Below, piece by piece: positions 53,053-61,665 of a stretch of 64,000 bases of DNA. The translations under genes and the position numbers were made by a program. The stretch comes from Mycobacteriaceae bacterium (GTDB lineage Bacteria; Actinomycetota; Actinomycetes; Mycobacteriales; Mycobacteriaceae), in NCBI GenBank assembly GCA_019749805.1, contig JAIEPH010000011.1, positions 62,001-126,000 of the forward strand, given 5' to 3'. The notes below the pieces were generated by a model that saw only the letters and a program-made list of their open reading frames with translations, was not told where the DNA came from and did not search any database. The stretch's first letter is position 1; each line of letters starts with the position of its first letter.

Positions 53053-54457
53053 CGTTTTCGATCACCGTTAGCTGCTCGGAAAGTCCACCGGCACAGCGAA
53101 TTTCGATGAACGCGTCGACCATAGCGTCGGTCAGCTCGTGCGGATCCTGCAGGGTGGCGCCGTCGGAGAGCACCGACACATTGAGCTGGTCGACGTAGCT
53201 CCACACCGTGATGTTCAGCCCACTGCCGGTGGTGAGCGGGCCGACCGAGTAGATCTCGGTGACCAGCGCACCGCCGACGCGACCGGGCTCCCGTGGCCCA
53301 GGCACATTCGAGATCGGGATGTTGAGCACCTTGTTCTGGCCGTCTTTCTCCGCCAGCCAGTGGAACAGTCGCTCCGCCGGTGCCGGCGGGAAGTAGGACG
53401 ACCACATGCTCACGAGTTCGGGGCCCATGAGGTGATGGGTTTCCTTGGCGTTCACCGCCGCGTCGTGTACAGCCTTCACCCGCTCCAACGGATCCTCGAG
53501 TTCGATCGGCACCACCATCATGACGCCGCTGAACCGGTTGCCCGAGATCCGGTCTCTGGAGAAGTCGAAACTCACCGGTACAGAAGCCAATAGCGGGTGG
53601 TCGGCCTGGCCGTCGTATTTCAGTGACAGCTGCCGCAGGGCGCCCGCCGAGATCGCGAGCACCATGTCATTGATCGTGACGTTCAGGTGCTTCGCGGTTT
53701 CCTTCACATCGGCCAGCGACAGCGTCGCGGTCGCGAACTTGCGTTGCGCATCGACGCGATGGTTCATGAACGACGGCGGCGGGGTGAACGGGCGGGTGAG
53801 TTCGGGCGACAGCTTGCGCGAGCTCTGCCGAACGCGTCGCAGCCCTTTCGCGGTGTACGCCACCACACCCGGGAATCGGCCGATGTGCCGCATATGGTCG
53901 GCGAAGGCCGTTCGCAGGAGTTCGCCCTTGGTCGGTGGCGGGTCGGTGGCATACGAGTCACGGTCGGCCTGCGGGCCCTGCTGCATATCCATGCCGCGCG
54001 CCAACAGGTTCGCCGACGCCACACCGTCGGCGAGAGCGTGATGGATCTTGCCCAGCACTGCGATCCGGCCGTTCGCGAGGCCCTCGATGAAGTACATCTC
54101 CCACAGCGGCCGACTGCGGTCAAGCGGGGTGCTGGCGATCCGCCCCACCGCCTCGTCGAGCTGACGGCGGCCACCGGGACTGTCGATCCGATACGGGCGG
54201 ACGTGGTATTCGAGGTCGACCTCGCAGTTCTCCCGCCACATCGGGTGGTGGAACTTGAGCGGGACGTCGACGAGCTGATAGCAGAACGGCTCGAGCTTGT
54301 GGAGGCGACCGTGGATGACTTGGCGGAACTCGTCGACGCCGAACTGCCGGCCCCTCAGCTCGGAGATGTCGATCACCGCGAGCTTGAGGGTGTGCATGTG
54401 CACGGTTGGCGTTTCGCTGTACAGCAGGACGGCGTCCCACCCGCTGAGTCTCTTCAC
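53042..54457 (-). CDS. WS/DGAT triacylglycerol synthase, Rv0221-like
   Basis: 471 residues, the family size. Catalytic HHxxxDG at H139-H140-ALA-D144-G145, and the C-terminal conserved segment NVPGPREP. Esterifies diacylglycerol or alcohols with acyl-CoA to make storage triacylglycerol or wax. The GTG at 54457 has an AGGGAGG-type site (complement of 54464-54470) 6 bases upstream. It follows lipC by 24 bp on the same strand, matching Rv0220-Rv0221. Confidence 0.93.
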   Translation of the reverse strand: MKRLSGWDAVLLYSETPTVHMHTLKLAVIDISELRGRQFGVDEFRQVIHGRLHKLEPFCYQLVDVPLKFHHPMWRENCEVDLEYHVRPYRIDSPGGRRQLDEAVGRIASTPLDRSRPLWEMYFIEGLANGRIAVLGKIHHALADGVASANLLARGMDMQQGPQADRDSYATDPPPTKGELLRTAFADHMRHIGRFPGVVAYTAKGLRRVRQSSRKLSPELTRPFTPPPSFMNHRVDAQRKFATATLSLADVKETAKHLNVTINDMVLAISAGALRQLSLKYDGQADHPLLASVPVSFDFSRDRISGNRFSGVMMVVPIELEDPLERVKAVHDAAVNAKETHHLMGPELVSMWSSYFPPAPAERLFHWLAEKDGQNKVLNIPISNVPGPREPGRVGGALVTEIYSVGPLTTGSGLNITVWSYVDQLNVSVLSDGATLQDPHELTDAMVDAFIEIRCAGGLSEQLTVIENAMS

Positions 54458-54481
54458 AAGCTACCTCCCTGCCCGGGGCAG

Positions 54482-55705
54482 CTAGATGACCTTCTTCGCC
54501 CCGATCAGCGACCGGTTGCGGTGAATCTGGTTGAGGAACAACCCGATTGCGGTCGACATCGATCCTGTGCGAGCTCCGTCGATCATATCGAACGCGTGCC
54601 CCGCGCCCGGAAGTTCGACGTAACCCACCACCGTTTGCGACACCGCGCGCAATTGCTCGACGAAGCTGCGCGCCTGCGCGACGGGGATGACGCTGTCGCC
54701 GGTGCCGTGGATGACCAGGAAGGGGGGCGCGTCGGAGTGCACGCGGGCAATCGGCGACGCCTTACGGAAGACGTCGCGATGCTTGTCGAGCTTGCGCTTG
54801 ACCACGACGCGTTCCAGGAAGTCGACGAACCTGACCCGTTCGACGGTGGAGCGGTCCTCCCAGTCGTAACGGCCGTAGATCGGCACGACGGCGTCTACCG
54901 AGGTGTCGGAGCCCTCCGGAAGTTCCGCCTGCATGTCCGGGTCGTTGGGGGTCAGGCCGGCCAGCGCCGCCAGGTGGCCGCCGGCGGAGGTGCCGCCGAT
55001 CGTCACGAAGTTGCGGTCGCCGCCGAATTTGTCGACGTTGGCGCGCGCCCACGCGATCGCCGTCTTGACGTCGGTGATGTGCGACGGCCACGTGTGGTGC
55101 GGCGCCACTCGATAGTCGATGGACAGGCAGACCCAGCCGAGTTCGGCCAGGTGCGACATGAGCGCATAGCCCTGCAGCAGCCTGCTGCCGTGGACCCAGG
55201 CACCGCCTGGCACGAAGATGAACACCGGCGCGGGTTCGGCGGGCAGATCCTCGCGGCGCCACACGTCGAGAAGCTGAGACGGCCGGGGGCCGTATTGCAC
55301 CGACGTGCGGTGGACGTTGCGGCGCTGCTCGCGCATCTTCCACAGCGGGGGCACCTTCTCGGGTGCCGGCCACTCGATGTCGAGATCCTTGGCGTTGACG
55401 ATGCCGCGCAGCGCAGTCGCGGTGACGTTTTGGGTGCTGTCGCGCTCGGCGCGCTTTTGCTCACCGCTTCCGGGGCTAAGCACTGACTTCGCCGTCGCGT
55501 TCAGGAAGTCGGGGAGGTGGCGGTATCCCCAGACGCTCATTGCGGTGGCAGCGCCAAGAGGCTCAAGGTGTTTCCCGATGACGGGCAGGGACGCCGACGC
55601 CACGCTCATGGCCATGATGTAGTCCGAAGGCCCGGCGTTCAGCAACCACCGGGCACGTGTCCAGATCGTCGGTCCGGGGTACCGCGTGTCCGGTTGAGGA
55701 GACAT
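54482..55705 (-). CDS. lipC: Esterase/lipase LipC
   Basis: 407 residues from ATG 55705 (M. tuberculosis LipC 403). The N-terminal extension is followed by the hydrolase domain: FVPGGAWVHGS oxyanion loop, nucleophile Ser in GGTSAGGH, Asp in HGTGDSVIP, His in PGAGHAFD. LipC is known as a cell-surface esterase. The start is supported by TACAGT (complement of 55712-55717) 6 bases upstream, giving a leaderless mRNA. Upstream in-frame starts at 55747 and 55771 would place that box inside the gene. First gene of the lipC-tgs operon. Confidence 0.9.
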   Translation of the reverse strand: MSPQPDTRYPGPTIWTRARWLLNAGPSDYIMAMSVASASLPVIGKHLEPLGAATAMSVWGYRHLPDFLNATAKSVLSPGSGEQKRAERDSTQNVTATALRGIVNAKDLDIEWPAPEKVPPLWKMREQRRNVHRTSVQYGPRPSQLLDVWRREDLPAEPAPVFIFVPGGAWVHGSRLLQGYALMSHLAELGWVCLSIDYRVAPHHTWPSHITDVKTAIAWARANVDKFGGDRNFVTIGGTSAGGHLAALAGLTPNDPDMQAELPEGSDTSVDAVVPIYGRYDWEDRSTVERVRFVDFLERVVVKRKLDKHRDVFRKASPIARVHSDAPPFLVIHGTGDSVIPVAQARSFVEQLRAVSQTVVGYVELPGAGHAFDMIDGARTGSMSTAIGLFLNQIHRNRSLIGAKKVI

Positions 55706-55881
55706 TTCGCGACTGTACCCCGCTACAGAGTTTCCAAACGAGGACATTCGCCAGATGTCTAATGTTTGCACTCGAGACGTTATTTGTGACCCGGATCACG
55801 TAGACGCTGAGCTGCACCGGAGGGCTAGCGTGACGTGACGAGCGTCAAATGTAAAGCCAATGTGAATGAGGATTTCCCATC
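55706..55881. promoter_or_regulatory. Divergent promoter region lipC / fused fadE, with CRP-like site
   Basis: 176 bp. TGTGACCCGGATCACG (55785-55800) matches TGTGA-N6-TCACA at 9 of 10 fixed bases. A second dyad TGACGAGCGTCA (55836-55847) lies 35 bp before the fadE start. GAGGA precedes the GTG at 55882. Confidence 0.5.
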
Positions 55882-58062
55882 GTGAGTAAGTCAGCCCTGG
55901 CGATCACCGAAGAGCACACAGATCTTGCCGACGCGGCGTTTGGGCAGCTCAGCCGGGTGCAAAGCCGGGCCGCCGCACGCTCGGCGCTCGAAGGCGGCTC
56001 CTCACATCCCGCCGACGTCTGGCAGGCGGCCGCCGACCTGGGCTGGACCGGCCTGGCGATCGCCGAGGAACACGGCGGCTCGGGCTTCGCGCTGTCGGAA
56101 TTGGCGGTGGTCCTGGAGGCCCTGGGACACGAGCTGTGCCCCGGACCGTTCCTGCCAAGCGTTGCCGCAGCCGTGGTCGTGGACCGCTGCGCATCGGATT
56201 CTCTTCGTGCACAACTACTTCCGGGGCTGGCCGACGGCAGCACCATCGGTGCACTGGCCGTTTCAGGCAGTGTGACGATCGGTTCCGATCTGGTGGTGAC
56301 CGGCGAGAGCGCCGCCGTGCTGGGCGCGCCCGACGCTGACGTGCTCGTCGTTGTCGCTGGTGCGGACGTTGTGGTGGTCGACGCCAGCCAGAGAGGGAAG
56401 GCGGACGGTGTCGCCGTGACGGCGCTGGAGTCGCTGGATCCCACCAGAAGTCTCGGATCCGTCGCGCTGAGCGGCGTGCGCGTCGCCGAAGACCGGGTGC
56501 TGCGCGGCGCCGCCCGCAAGGCACGCACAGTGTTCCGGATCCTGGCGTCGGCCGAGGCGGTGGGCGTCAGCTGGGCGACGCTCGAGATGGCCGTCGAGTA
56601 CGCCAAGGTGCGCGAGCAGTTCGGCCGCACCATCGGGACGTTCCAGGCCGTCAAGCACCATGCCGCCAACATGCTCGTCAACGCCGAAGAGACCACCGCG
56701 GCGACCTGGGATGCGGCGCGCGCCGACGATCTGGACACGGCGTGGTTTGCCGCCGCGGTCGCCGCGTCGCATGCGATCCGGACCCAGGTCTTGAACTCGC
56801 AGAACAACATTCAGCTGCACGGCGGTATCGGCTTCACCTGGGAGCACGATTCGCACCTGTATCTGCGCCGCGCCCGCACCCTCGCTGCGTTGATGCAGGA
56901 GGCCGGCGATCCGCTGCTCGACATCGTCGAGGGGCAGCGCAGCGGACAGGCGCACGGCGCGTCGTTCACGTTGCCCGAGGAAGCCGAGAAGTATCGCGAG
57001 CAGGCGCGCGAGGCCGTCGCGACGCTGCGCGGGCTGCCCACCGACCAGCAGCGCGACTATCTCGTTGACTCCGGCTATTTGGTGCCGCACTGGCCCAAGC
57101 CGTGGGGGCGCGCCGCGGACGTGCTCGAGCAGTTGGTCATCGAGGAGGAGTTCGCCGGTATCGACCGCCCGGACATGGGCATCACCGGCTGGGTGACGCT
57201 GACGATCTCGCAGGCCGGCACCGATGACCAGCGTGAGCGCTGGGTCGAGCCGGTACTGCGCGGCGAGGTCATGTGGTGCCAGCTGTTCTCCGAGCCCGGT
57301 GCGGGCAGCGACGCCGCGGCGGTGCGCACGTCGGCGAAGAAGGTCGACGGCGGGTGGCGCGTCACCGGACAGAAGGTGTGGACCAGCCTGGCCCACCTGT
57401 GCCAGTGGGGGCTGGCCACCGTGCGTACCGATCCCGACGCTCCCAAGCACGCCGGCGTCACCATGATGGCCATCGACATGAAATCCGAAGGCGTCACGGT
57501 CAATCCGCTGAAGGGCCTGACCGGTCACGCACACTTCAACGAGGTGTTCTTCGACGACGTCTTCGTGCCCGACGCGGACGTGGTCGGCGACGTGAACAAG
57601 GGTTGGCTGGTGGCCCGGGCGACGCTGGGCAACGAACGCGTGTCGATCGGCGGCGGGTCGGGCGGCACGAGTGGCTTCTCCGCCGACGATTTGATCAAGC
57701 TGCTCGACAATGCGCCCGCCGAAACCGCCGCGTATTACGTGCGTCGTGCGGGTGAGGTGATCGCCGAGTCCCACACGCTGCGGCTGCTGAATCTGCGTCG
57801 GGTCACGCGCGCGATCGCCGGGTCCGAACCCGGCCCCGAGGGCAACGTCACCAAGCTGCTGGTCGCCGAGGCCGGCCAGCGGATGACCGAGCTGGGCCTG
57901 GAGCTGGCCGGTTCGGCGGCCGTCGTCGGACAGACGCCGACGCTGACGCTGGCCTATCTCGGCAATCGGGCCATGACCATCGCGGGTGGCACCTCCGAGA
58001 TCACCCGCAACACGATCGCCGAGCGCATCCTCGGACTGCCGCGCGATCCGCTGCTGAAGTGA
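55882..58062 (+). CDS. Fused two-domain acyl-CoA dehydrogenase (FadE34/FadE6 type)
   Basis: 726 residues made of two ACAD units. The N-terminal unit (about 1-375) keeps the FAD-contacting segment VREQFGRTIGTFQAVKHH but lacks the catalytic Glu. The C-terminal unit (about 385-726) has SEPGAGSDAAAV, VWTSLAHLCQWG and E706 in GGTSEITRN. This is the alpha-beta heteromer arrangement in one chain, as in FadE34 (711 residues, steroid side chain) and FadE6 (731). No KstR site was found in its promoter, which argues mildly against FadE34. The stop TGA (58060-58062) abuts the stop of the oxidoreductase stump. Confidence 0.88.
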   Translation: MSKSALAITEEHTDLADAAFGQLSRVQSRAAARSALEGGSSHPADVWQAAADLGWTGLAIAEEHGGSGFALSELAVVLEALGHELCPGPFLPSVAAAVVVDRCASDSLRAQLLPGLADGSTIGALAVSGSVTIGSDLVVTGESAAVLGAPDADVLVVVAGADVVVVDASQRGKADGVAVTALESLDPTRSLGSVALSGVRVAEDRVLRGAARKARTVFRILASAEAVGVSWATLEMAVEYAKVREQFGRTIGTFQAVKHHAANMLVNAEETTAATWDAARADDLDTAWFAAAVAASHAIRTQVLNSQNNIQLHGGIGFTWEHDSHLYLRRARTLAALMQEAGDPLLDIVEGQRSGQAHGASFTLPEEAEKYREQAREAVATLRGLPTDQQRDYLVDSGYLVPHWPKPWGRAADVLEQLVIEEEFAGIDRPDMGITGWVTLTISQAGTDDQRERWVEPVLRGEVMWCQLFSEPGAGSDAAAVRTSAKKVDGGWRVTGQKVWTSLAHLCQWGLATVRTDPDAPKHAGVTMMAIDMKSEGVTVNPLKGLTGHAHFNEVFFDDVFVPDADVVGDVNKGWLVARATLGNERVSIGGGSGGTSGFSADDLIKLLDNAPAETAAYYVRRAGEVIAESHTLRLLNLRRVTRAIAGSEPGPEGNVTKLLVAEAGQRMTELGLELAGSAAVVGQTPTLTLAYLGNRAMTIAGGTSEITRNTIAERILGLPRDPLLK

Positions 58063-58140
58063 CTACAGGCCGATGAGGTCGGCGCTCTGTTCGGCGAGAG
58101 CCGGACCGAGCGTCATGCCGCGGCCACCCGGTCCAGCCAT
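58063..58140 (-). pseudogene. C-terminal stump of a FAD-dependent oxidoreductase
   Basis: The minus strand encodes GPGGRGMTLGPALAEQSADL followed by IGL and a stop at 58063-58065. This is the C-terminal FAD-binding signature of DAO-type oxidoreductases, especially the phosphonate-associated TIGR03364 group. Only about 25 codons remain; the upstream frame is stopped at about 58174-58176, near the GntR operator. In an intact locus this gene would be divergent from the HD and gntR genes. Confidence 0.65.
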
Positions 58141-58181
58141 CGACCGGCGGGTATTGCGCTGGGGAACAACAGGTTAAGAAT

Positions 58182-58193
58182 TGGTATAGACCA
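58182..58193. promoter_or_regulatory. GntR/HutC operator (PhnF-type)
   Basis: TGGTATAGACCA, within TTGGTATAGACCAA, is the classic HutC-subfamily site TGGTNTANACCA and the sequence I recall as the M. smegmatis PhnF site. It sits just upstream of the TAGAGT -10 box (58202-58207) of the HD gene, over the -35 zone. The HutC-type regulator two genes on is the obvious ligand. Confidence 0.8.
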
Positions 58194-58213
58194 AATTCCG
58201 GTAGAGTGGCAGC

Positions 58214-58741
58214 GTGGCGATTCGCTCCGAAGTCGAGGATGTCCTGCACTCTCTTCGCGACGTGTGGGATGAAGACGCGGTCGACGAACTCGACCACGCG
58301 CTGCAGGCTGCGGCCCGCGCGGTCGAGGACGACGCGGACGATGAACTCGTGCTCGCGTCGGCCTTACACGACCTCGGGCACAGCCCCCTGTTCGGTGACG
58401 ACTGGAAGCAACATCACGACACCATGGCGCGCACCTGGCTGACGCCTCGGTTCGGCGCACGGGTCGGCTGGTTGGCCGGTGCGCACGTGGCGGCCAAGCG
58501 GTACCTCGTTTCCACCGATCCCGATTACGCCGCGACGCTGTCCGACGTGTCGGTCGACTCGCTGCACCATCAGGGCGGCGCTGCGTTCGATCCTGCGTAC
58601 GTCGGCCATCCGTGGTGGGCGGACGCACTTCGGTTGCGCCGCTATGACGACGCCGCGAAGGTCCCCCGGGCGAGCGGGCTGTCCATCGAAGCCGTACTCG
58701 ACGTGGCGGCACGCGTTCTGCGTGGCATCGACCGCCCATGA
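58214..58741 (+). CDS. HD-domain protein of phosphonate-operon type (PhnZ-like, TIGR03276)
   Basis: 175 residues. HD motif in ALHDLGHSP with downstream His (HHDTMARTWL; GAHVAAKRYLV) and Asp residues of a dinuclear metal site. Phosphonate-operon HD proteins such as PhnZ are mixed-valent di-iron oxygenases that cleave hydroxyalkylphosphonates. That identity is inferred from family resemblance and the neighbouring GntR and oxidoreductase stump. GTG 58214 follows TAGAGT by 6 bases, so the mRNA is leaderless. It overlaps gntR by ATGA. Confidence 0.75.
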   Translation: MAIRSEVEDVLHSLRDVWDEDAVDELDHALQAAARAVEDDADDELVLASALHDLGHSPLFGDDWKQHHDTMARTWLTPRFGARVGWLAGAHVAAKRYLVSTDPDYAATLSDVSVDSLHHQGGAAFDPAYVGHPWWADALRLRRYDDAAKVPRASGLSIEAVLDVAARVLRGIDRP

Positions 58742-59442
58742 CCACGCCGCACCGGCCGTCGAAGCCTTATCTCGTGCGCACCGGCGTCGACGGCATTCTC
58801 GCCGACCTCGACGAGGGTGACGCGGTCCCGCCCGAGCGTGAGCTGGCGACGCGCTTCGGGGTGTCCCGGGAAACCGTCCGCCAGGCGCTGCACGAACTTC
58901 TCGTCGAGGGACGCATCGAGCGCCGCGGCAGAGGAACCGTGGTGTCGCGACCGAAACTCGTCCAACGGCTGTCCCTCGGGTCGTACACCGAGGGCGCCGC
59001 CGGCCACGGCCGGGTGCCGGGCCGCCTGCCGGTAACGTGGGAGGATATCAGCGCGAGCGCGGAAATTGCTGAGGCGCTGGATATCTCGGCCGGCGATGAC
59101 GTCATGCACCTCGAGCGGGTGCTGATGGCCGACGACCAGCGCATCGGGTTGGAAAGCACCTACCTGCCGCGGCACAGGTTCGGCCGGCTGACCGGGACGT
59201 TCGATCCGGCGGCATCGCTGTATGCGGCGATCCGCGATTGTGGCGTTCAATTCGGCTCCGCCATCGAGCGGATCGAAACCGTATTGCCCTCGCCCAGGGA
59301 GGCCGCGCTGCTGGAGACCACGACGGCGATGCCGATGCTGCGGCTGCACCGTCGCTCGCTCGACACCAACGGGCGTCCGATCGAGATGGTCCGTGCCCTG
59401 TACCGCGGGGACCGCATCGCCTTCGAAACCACGCTGGCGTAA
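58738..59442 (+). CDS. GntR/HutC-family regulator, PhnF-like
   Basis: 234 residues. N-terminal winged HTH (PPERELATRFGVSRETVRQALHELLVEG-like segment at about 30-60), C-terminal UTRA ligand domain (about 90-230). HutC members bind TGGTNTANACCA sites, and one lies 32 bp before the HD gene. Autoregulation of the HD-gntR operon is therefore likely, relieved by a small ligand such as phosphate or a phosphonate. It overlaps the HD stop codon (ATGA) and is followed 10 bp later by lipW. Confidence 0.85.
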   Translation: MTTPHRPSKPYLVRTGVDGILADLDEGDAVPPERELATRFGVSRETVRQALHELLVEGRIERRGRGTVVSRPKLVQRLSLGSYTEGAAGHGRVPGRLPVTWEDISASAEIAEALDISAGDDVMHLERVLMADDQRIGLESTYLPRHRFGRLTGTFDPAASLYAAIRDCGVQFGSAIERIETVLPSPREAALLETTTAMPMLRLHRRSLDTNGRPIEMVRALYRGDRIAFETTLA

Positions 59443-59452
59443 TACTGGTTTG

Positions 59453-60367
59453 GTGGCAGGCGCCTTCAACTCTTCGGACTTCCATCCAGACCTACGCCGC
59501 ATCGCGCGGTTGGTCCCCAAGCAGGTGGTGACGCCGGTGACGCTGCCCGCCATTCGCTTGGTCACCCGCAAGATGTGGCGACGCGTCCCCAAGGACGTCG
59601 AGGCGCTGACCCTGCCGTCGGGCGTCGGGGTGCGGTTGTACCGGCCGTCCGGCGTCCATGGGCCCGGACCCGCGCTGGTGTGGATCCACGGCGGCGGCTT
59701 CGTCATCGGCCATCCAGGTCAGGACGACAAGCTGTGCCGACGCTACGCCCAGCGTCTCGGTGTCACGGTCGCCTCGGTGGATTACCGACTGGCCCCCGAG
59801 CACCCGTATCCGGCTCCGCTCGAGGACTGCTATGCGGCACTGACCTGGTTGGCTGGACTACCGATGGTCGACGCGAACCGGGTCGCGATCGGCGGTGCCA
59901 GCGCGGGCGGAGGACTGGCGGCGGCGCTGGCGCTGCTCGCCCGCGACCGTGGCGAGATCGCGGTGGCCGCCCAATTGCTGGTGTACCCCATGCTGGATGA
60001 CCGCACCGTAGGCCGCGACGTGCGGGACAATCCGGGCCTGCGGCTATGGAACCGGTCGAACAACAAGTTCGGGTGGTCGGCCTACCTGGGCGACGCAGAC
60101 CCAGAAATCGCCGTCCCCGCACGACGGACCGATCTGAGCGGCCTGCCGCCGGCGTGGATGGGCGTCGGAACACTCGACCTGTTCCACGACGAGGACCTCG
60201 CATATGCGGAACGACTGAAAGCAGCAGGCGTGCCGTGCGAAGTCGAAGTGGTCAAGGGCGCCTTCCACGGCTTCGACGGGATCGCCCCGAAAGCCGAAGT
60301 GTCGCAGGCGTTTTTCAACAGTCAGTGCACCATCCTGCGGCGACTGCTCGCGCCGGCGGCCGCCTAG
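59453..60367 (+). CDS. lipW: Esterase LipW (hormone-sensitive-lipase family)
   Basis: 304 residues (M. tuberculosis LipW 302). HSL signature HGGGFVIG, nucleophile Ser in GGASAGGGLAAA, Asp in GTLDLFHDED and His in GAFHGFDG. Cytosolic carboxylesterase for short acyl esters. Start GTG 59453 is 10 bp after the gntR stop; no ribosome site is visible. Its stop shares CTAG with the convergent amidohydrolase. Next to a Rv0216-like gene as in M. tuberculosis, but two genes have been inserted between them. Confidence 0.9.
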   Translation: MAGAFNSSDFHPDLRRIARLVPKQVVTPVTLPAIRLVTRKMWRRVPKDVEALTLPSGVGVRLYRPSGVHGPGPALVWIHGGGFVIGHPGQDDKLCRRYAQRLGVTVASVDYRLAPEHPYPAPLEDCYAALTWLAGLPMVDANRVAIGGASAGGGLAAALALLARDRGEIAVAAQLLVYPMLDDRTVGRDVRDNPGLRLWNRSNNKFGWSAYLGDADPEIAVPARRTDLSGLPPAWMGVGTLDLFHDEDLAYAERLKAAGVPCEVEVVKGAFHGFDGIAPKAEVSQAFFNSQCTILRRLLAPAAA

Positions 60368-61665
60368 CCCCCGGTCAACACGGTCCCGGCGATGATCGTG
60401 GCCGCGACCAGGCCGGAGTCGAGTTCTCCCAGCACCTCGTCCGGTTTCGCGCTCATGACGCACAGGTCGCCCGGTTGACCCGGCGCGATCCGGCGCGGCA
60501 CTGTCGGCGCCTCGGCCGCGCCGAAGAACATCGTCAGCGCGTCGCGCGGTGCCACCCGTTCGTCGGTCCCGAGCACCGCGCCCCCACCGGTGGTGCGAAA
60601 GACCGCCGCGCGCATCGCCTTCCACGGGTCGTCGTGACCGAAGGGCATGTCAGTCGAGAGCGCGACCGGCACCTTGGCGGCCAACAGCGAAGCCACCCGC
60701 CACAGCTCGTGATGCTCGGCGACGGGCATGTCGTCCAGATACTGGTCACCTCGCTCGGCGACGAAGTTGGGCTGCGTCACGACGGTCGCGCCAACGTCGA
60801 CGACGTCGGCCATACTGCCATCGGGCACCACCGCGGCATGTTCGATGCGGTCGTGCGGATGACGGCCCGCCGCGCGCAGTGCCGTCAGGGTGATCACCAG
60901 TTGCGCAGCGGTGACGCAGTGCACCGCGACCGGCGCGTCATCGGCGTGCCGCTGCGCAATCCACTCGGTCAGGCCCGCGAGATCGAGGTCGGAGTCGTGC
61001 AGTATGCGCTTGCCTGGCGCAAGGCAGTGCACCCGTTGACGCAGTTCGCCGCGACGGTGGGCATCCAGGAGTTTGACGACATCCCCGACCTCCAGATCCG
61101 GTGTCGCATCGGTCACACCGGTCACCCCGTACGCGGTCAATCGTGCACTGACGTCGGATAGCCCGCTTTCGTTGCGCTGCAACGCGTCCGACCACGTGTG
61201 GTCGGAGCTGCGTAGCCGGCCGTCCGGGTGATCGGTGAGTCCGACTCGTGCCAAGCCCGCCGAGTTCAGAGTCCACAGGACACCGCTGCGGTGCTGGACC
61301 CTGACCGGTACCGGCGGCGAGACGTCGTCCAAGGCGGCTCTGTCCAGCGGCCCGGCGACTGCCTCGTGGTACCCGACAGCCCTGACCCAGCCATCATCGC
61401 CGACATCCGCGGCCGCGAGCACCCGCGCCAAGTCGGTGCGGGAGTGCACATCGGCCGGCCCCACCCGGACCGACATCAATGCTGCTGCGGCCGAACGGAG
61501 GTGGACGTGATGATCGTGCAGGCCGGGGATCACCATCCCACCCCCGGCGTCGTATACCTGCTCGCCGGGTAGGGTCTCGAGCCGAGGCTCCACCGCGATG
61601 ATCCGGTCCTCCACGCGGATGTCGACGACACCTCCGTCGAGGCGTGCTGCACGCTGAATCAGCAT
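60364..61665 (-). CDS. Amidohydrolase-family protein (YtcJ-like)
   Basis: 433 residues. Metal-dependent hydrolase barrel with the HxH motif in PGLHDHHVHL, His in AVHCVTAA, His in DRIEHAA and Asp in ALSTDMPFGHDDP. Shorter than YtcJ proteins (about 530), but the same layout. Substrate unknown, likely an amide or cyclic imide. ATG 61665 overlaps the stop of the upstream CoA-transferase gene by 7 bp, so the two are coupled. Not present at this position in M. tuberculosis. Confidence 0.85.
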   Translation of the reverse strand: MLIQRAARLDGGVVDIRVEDRIIAVEPRLETLPGEQVYDAGGGMVIPGLHDHHVHLRSAAAALMSVRVGPADVHSRTDLARVLAAADVGDDGWVRAVGYHEAVAGPLDRAALDDVSPPVPVRVQHRSGVLWTLNSAGLARVGLTDHPDGRLRSSDHTWSDALQRNESGLSDVSARLTAYGVTGVTDATPDLEVGDVVKLLDAHRRGELRQRVHCLAPGKRILHDSDLDLAGLTEWIAQRHADDAPVAVHCVTAAQLVITLTALRAAGRHPHDRIEHAAVVPDGSMADVVDVGATVVTQPNFVAERGDQYLDDMPVAEHHELWRVASLLAAKVPVALSTDMPFGHDDPWKAMRAAVFRTTGGGAVLGTDERVAPRDALTMFFGAAEAPTVPRRIAPGQPGDLCVMSAKPDEVLGELDSGLVAATIIAGTVLTGG

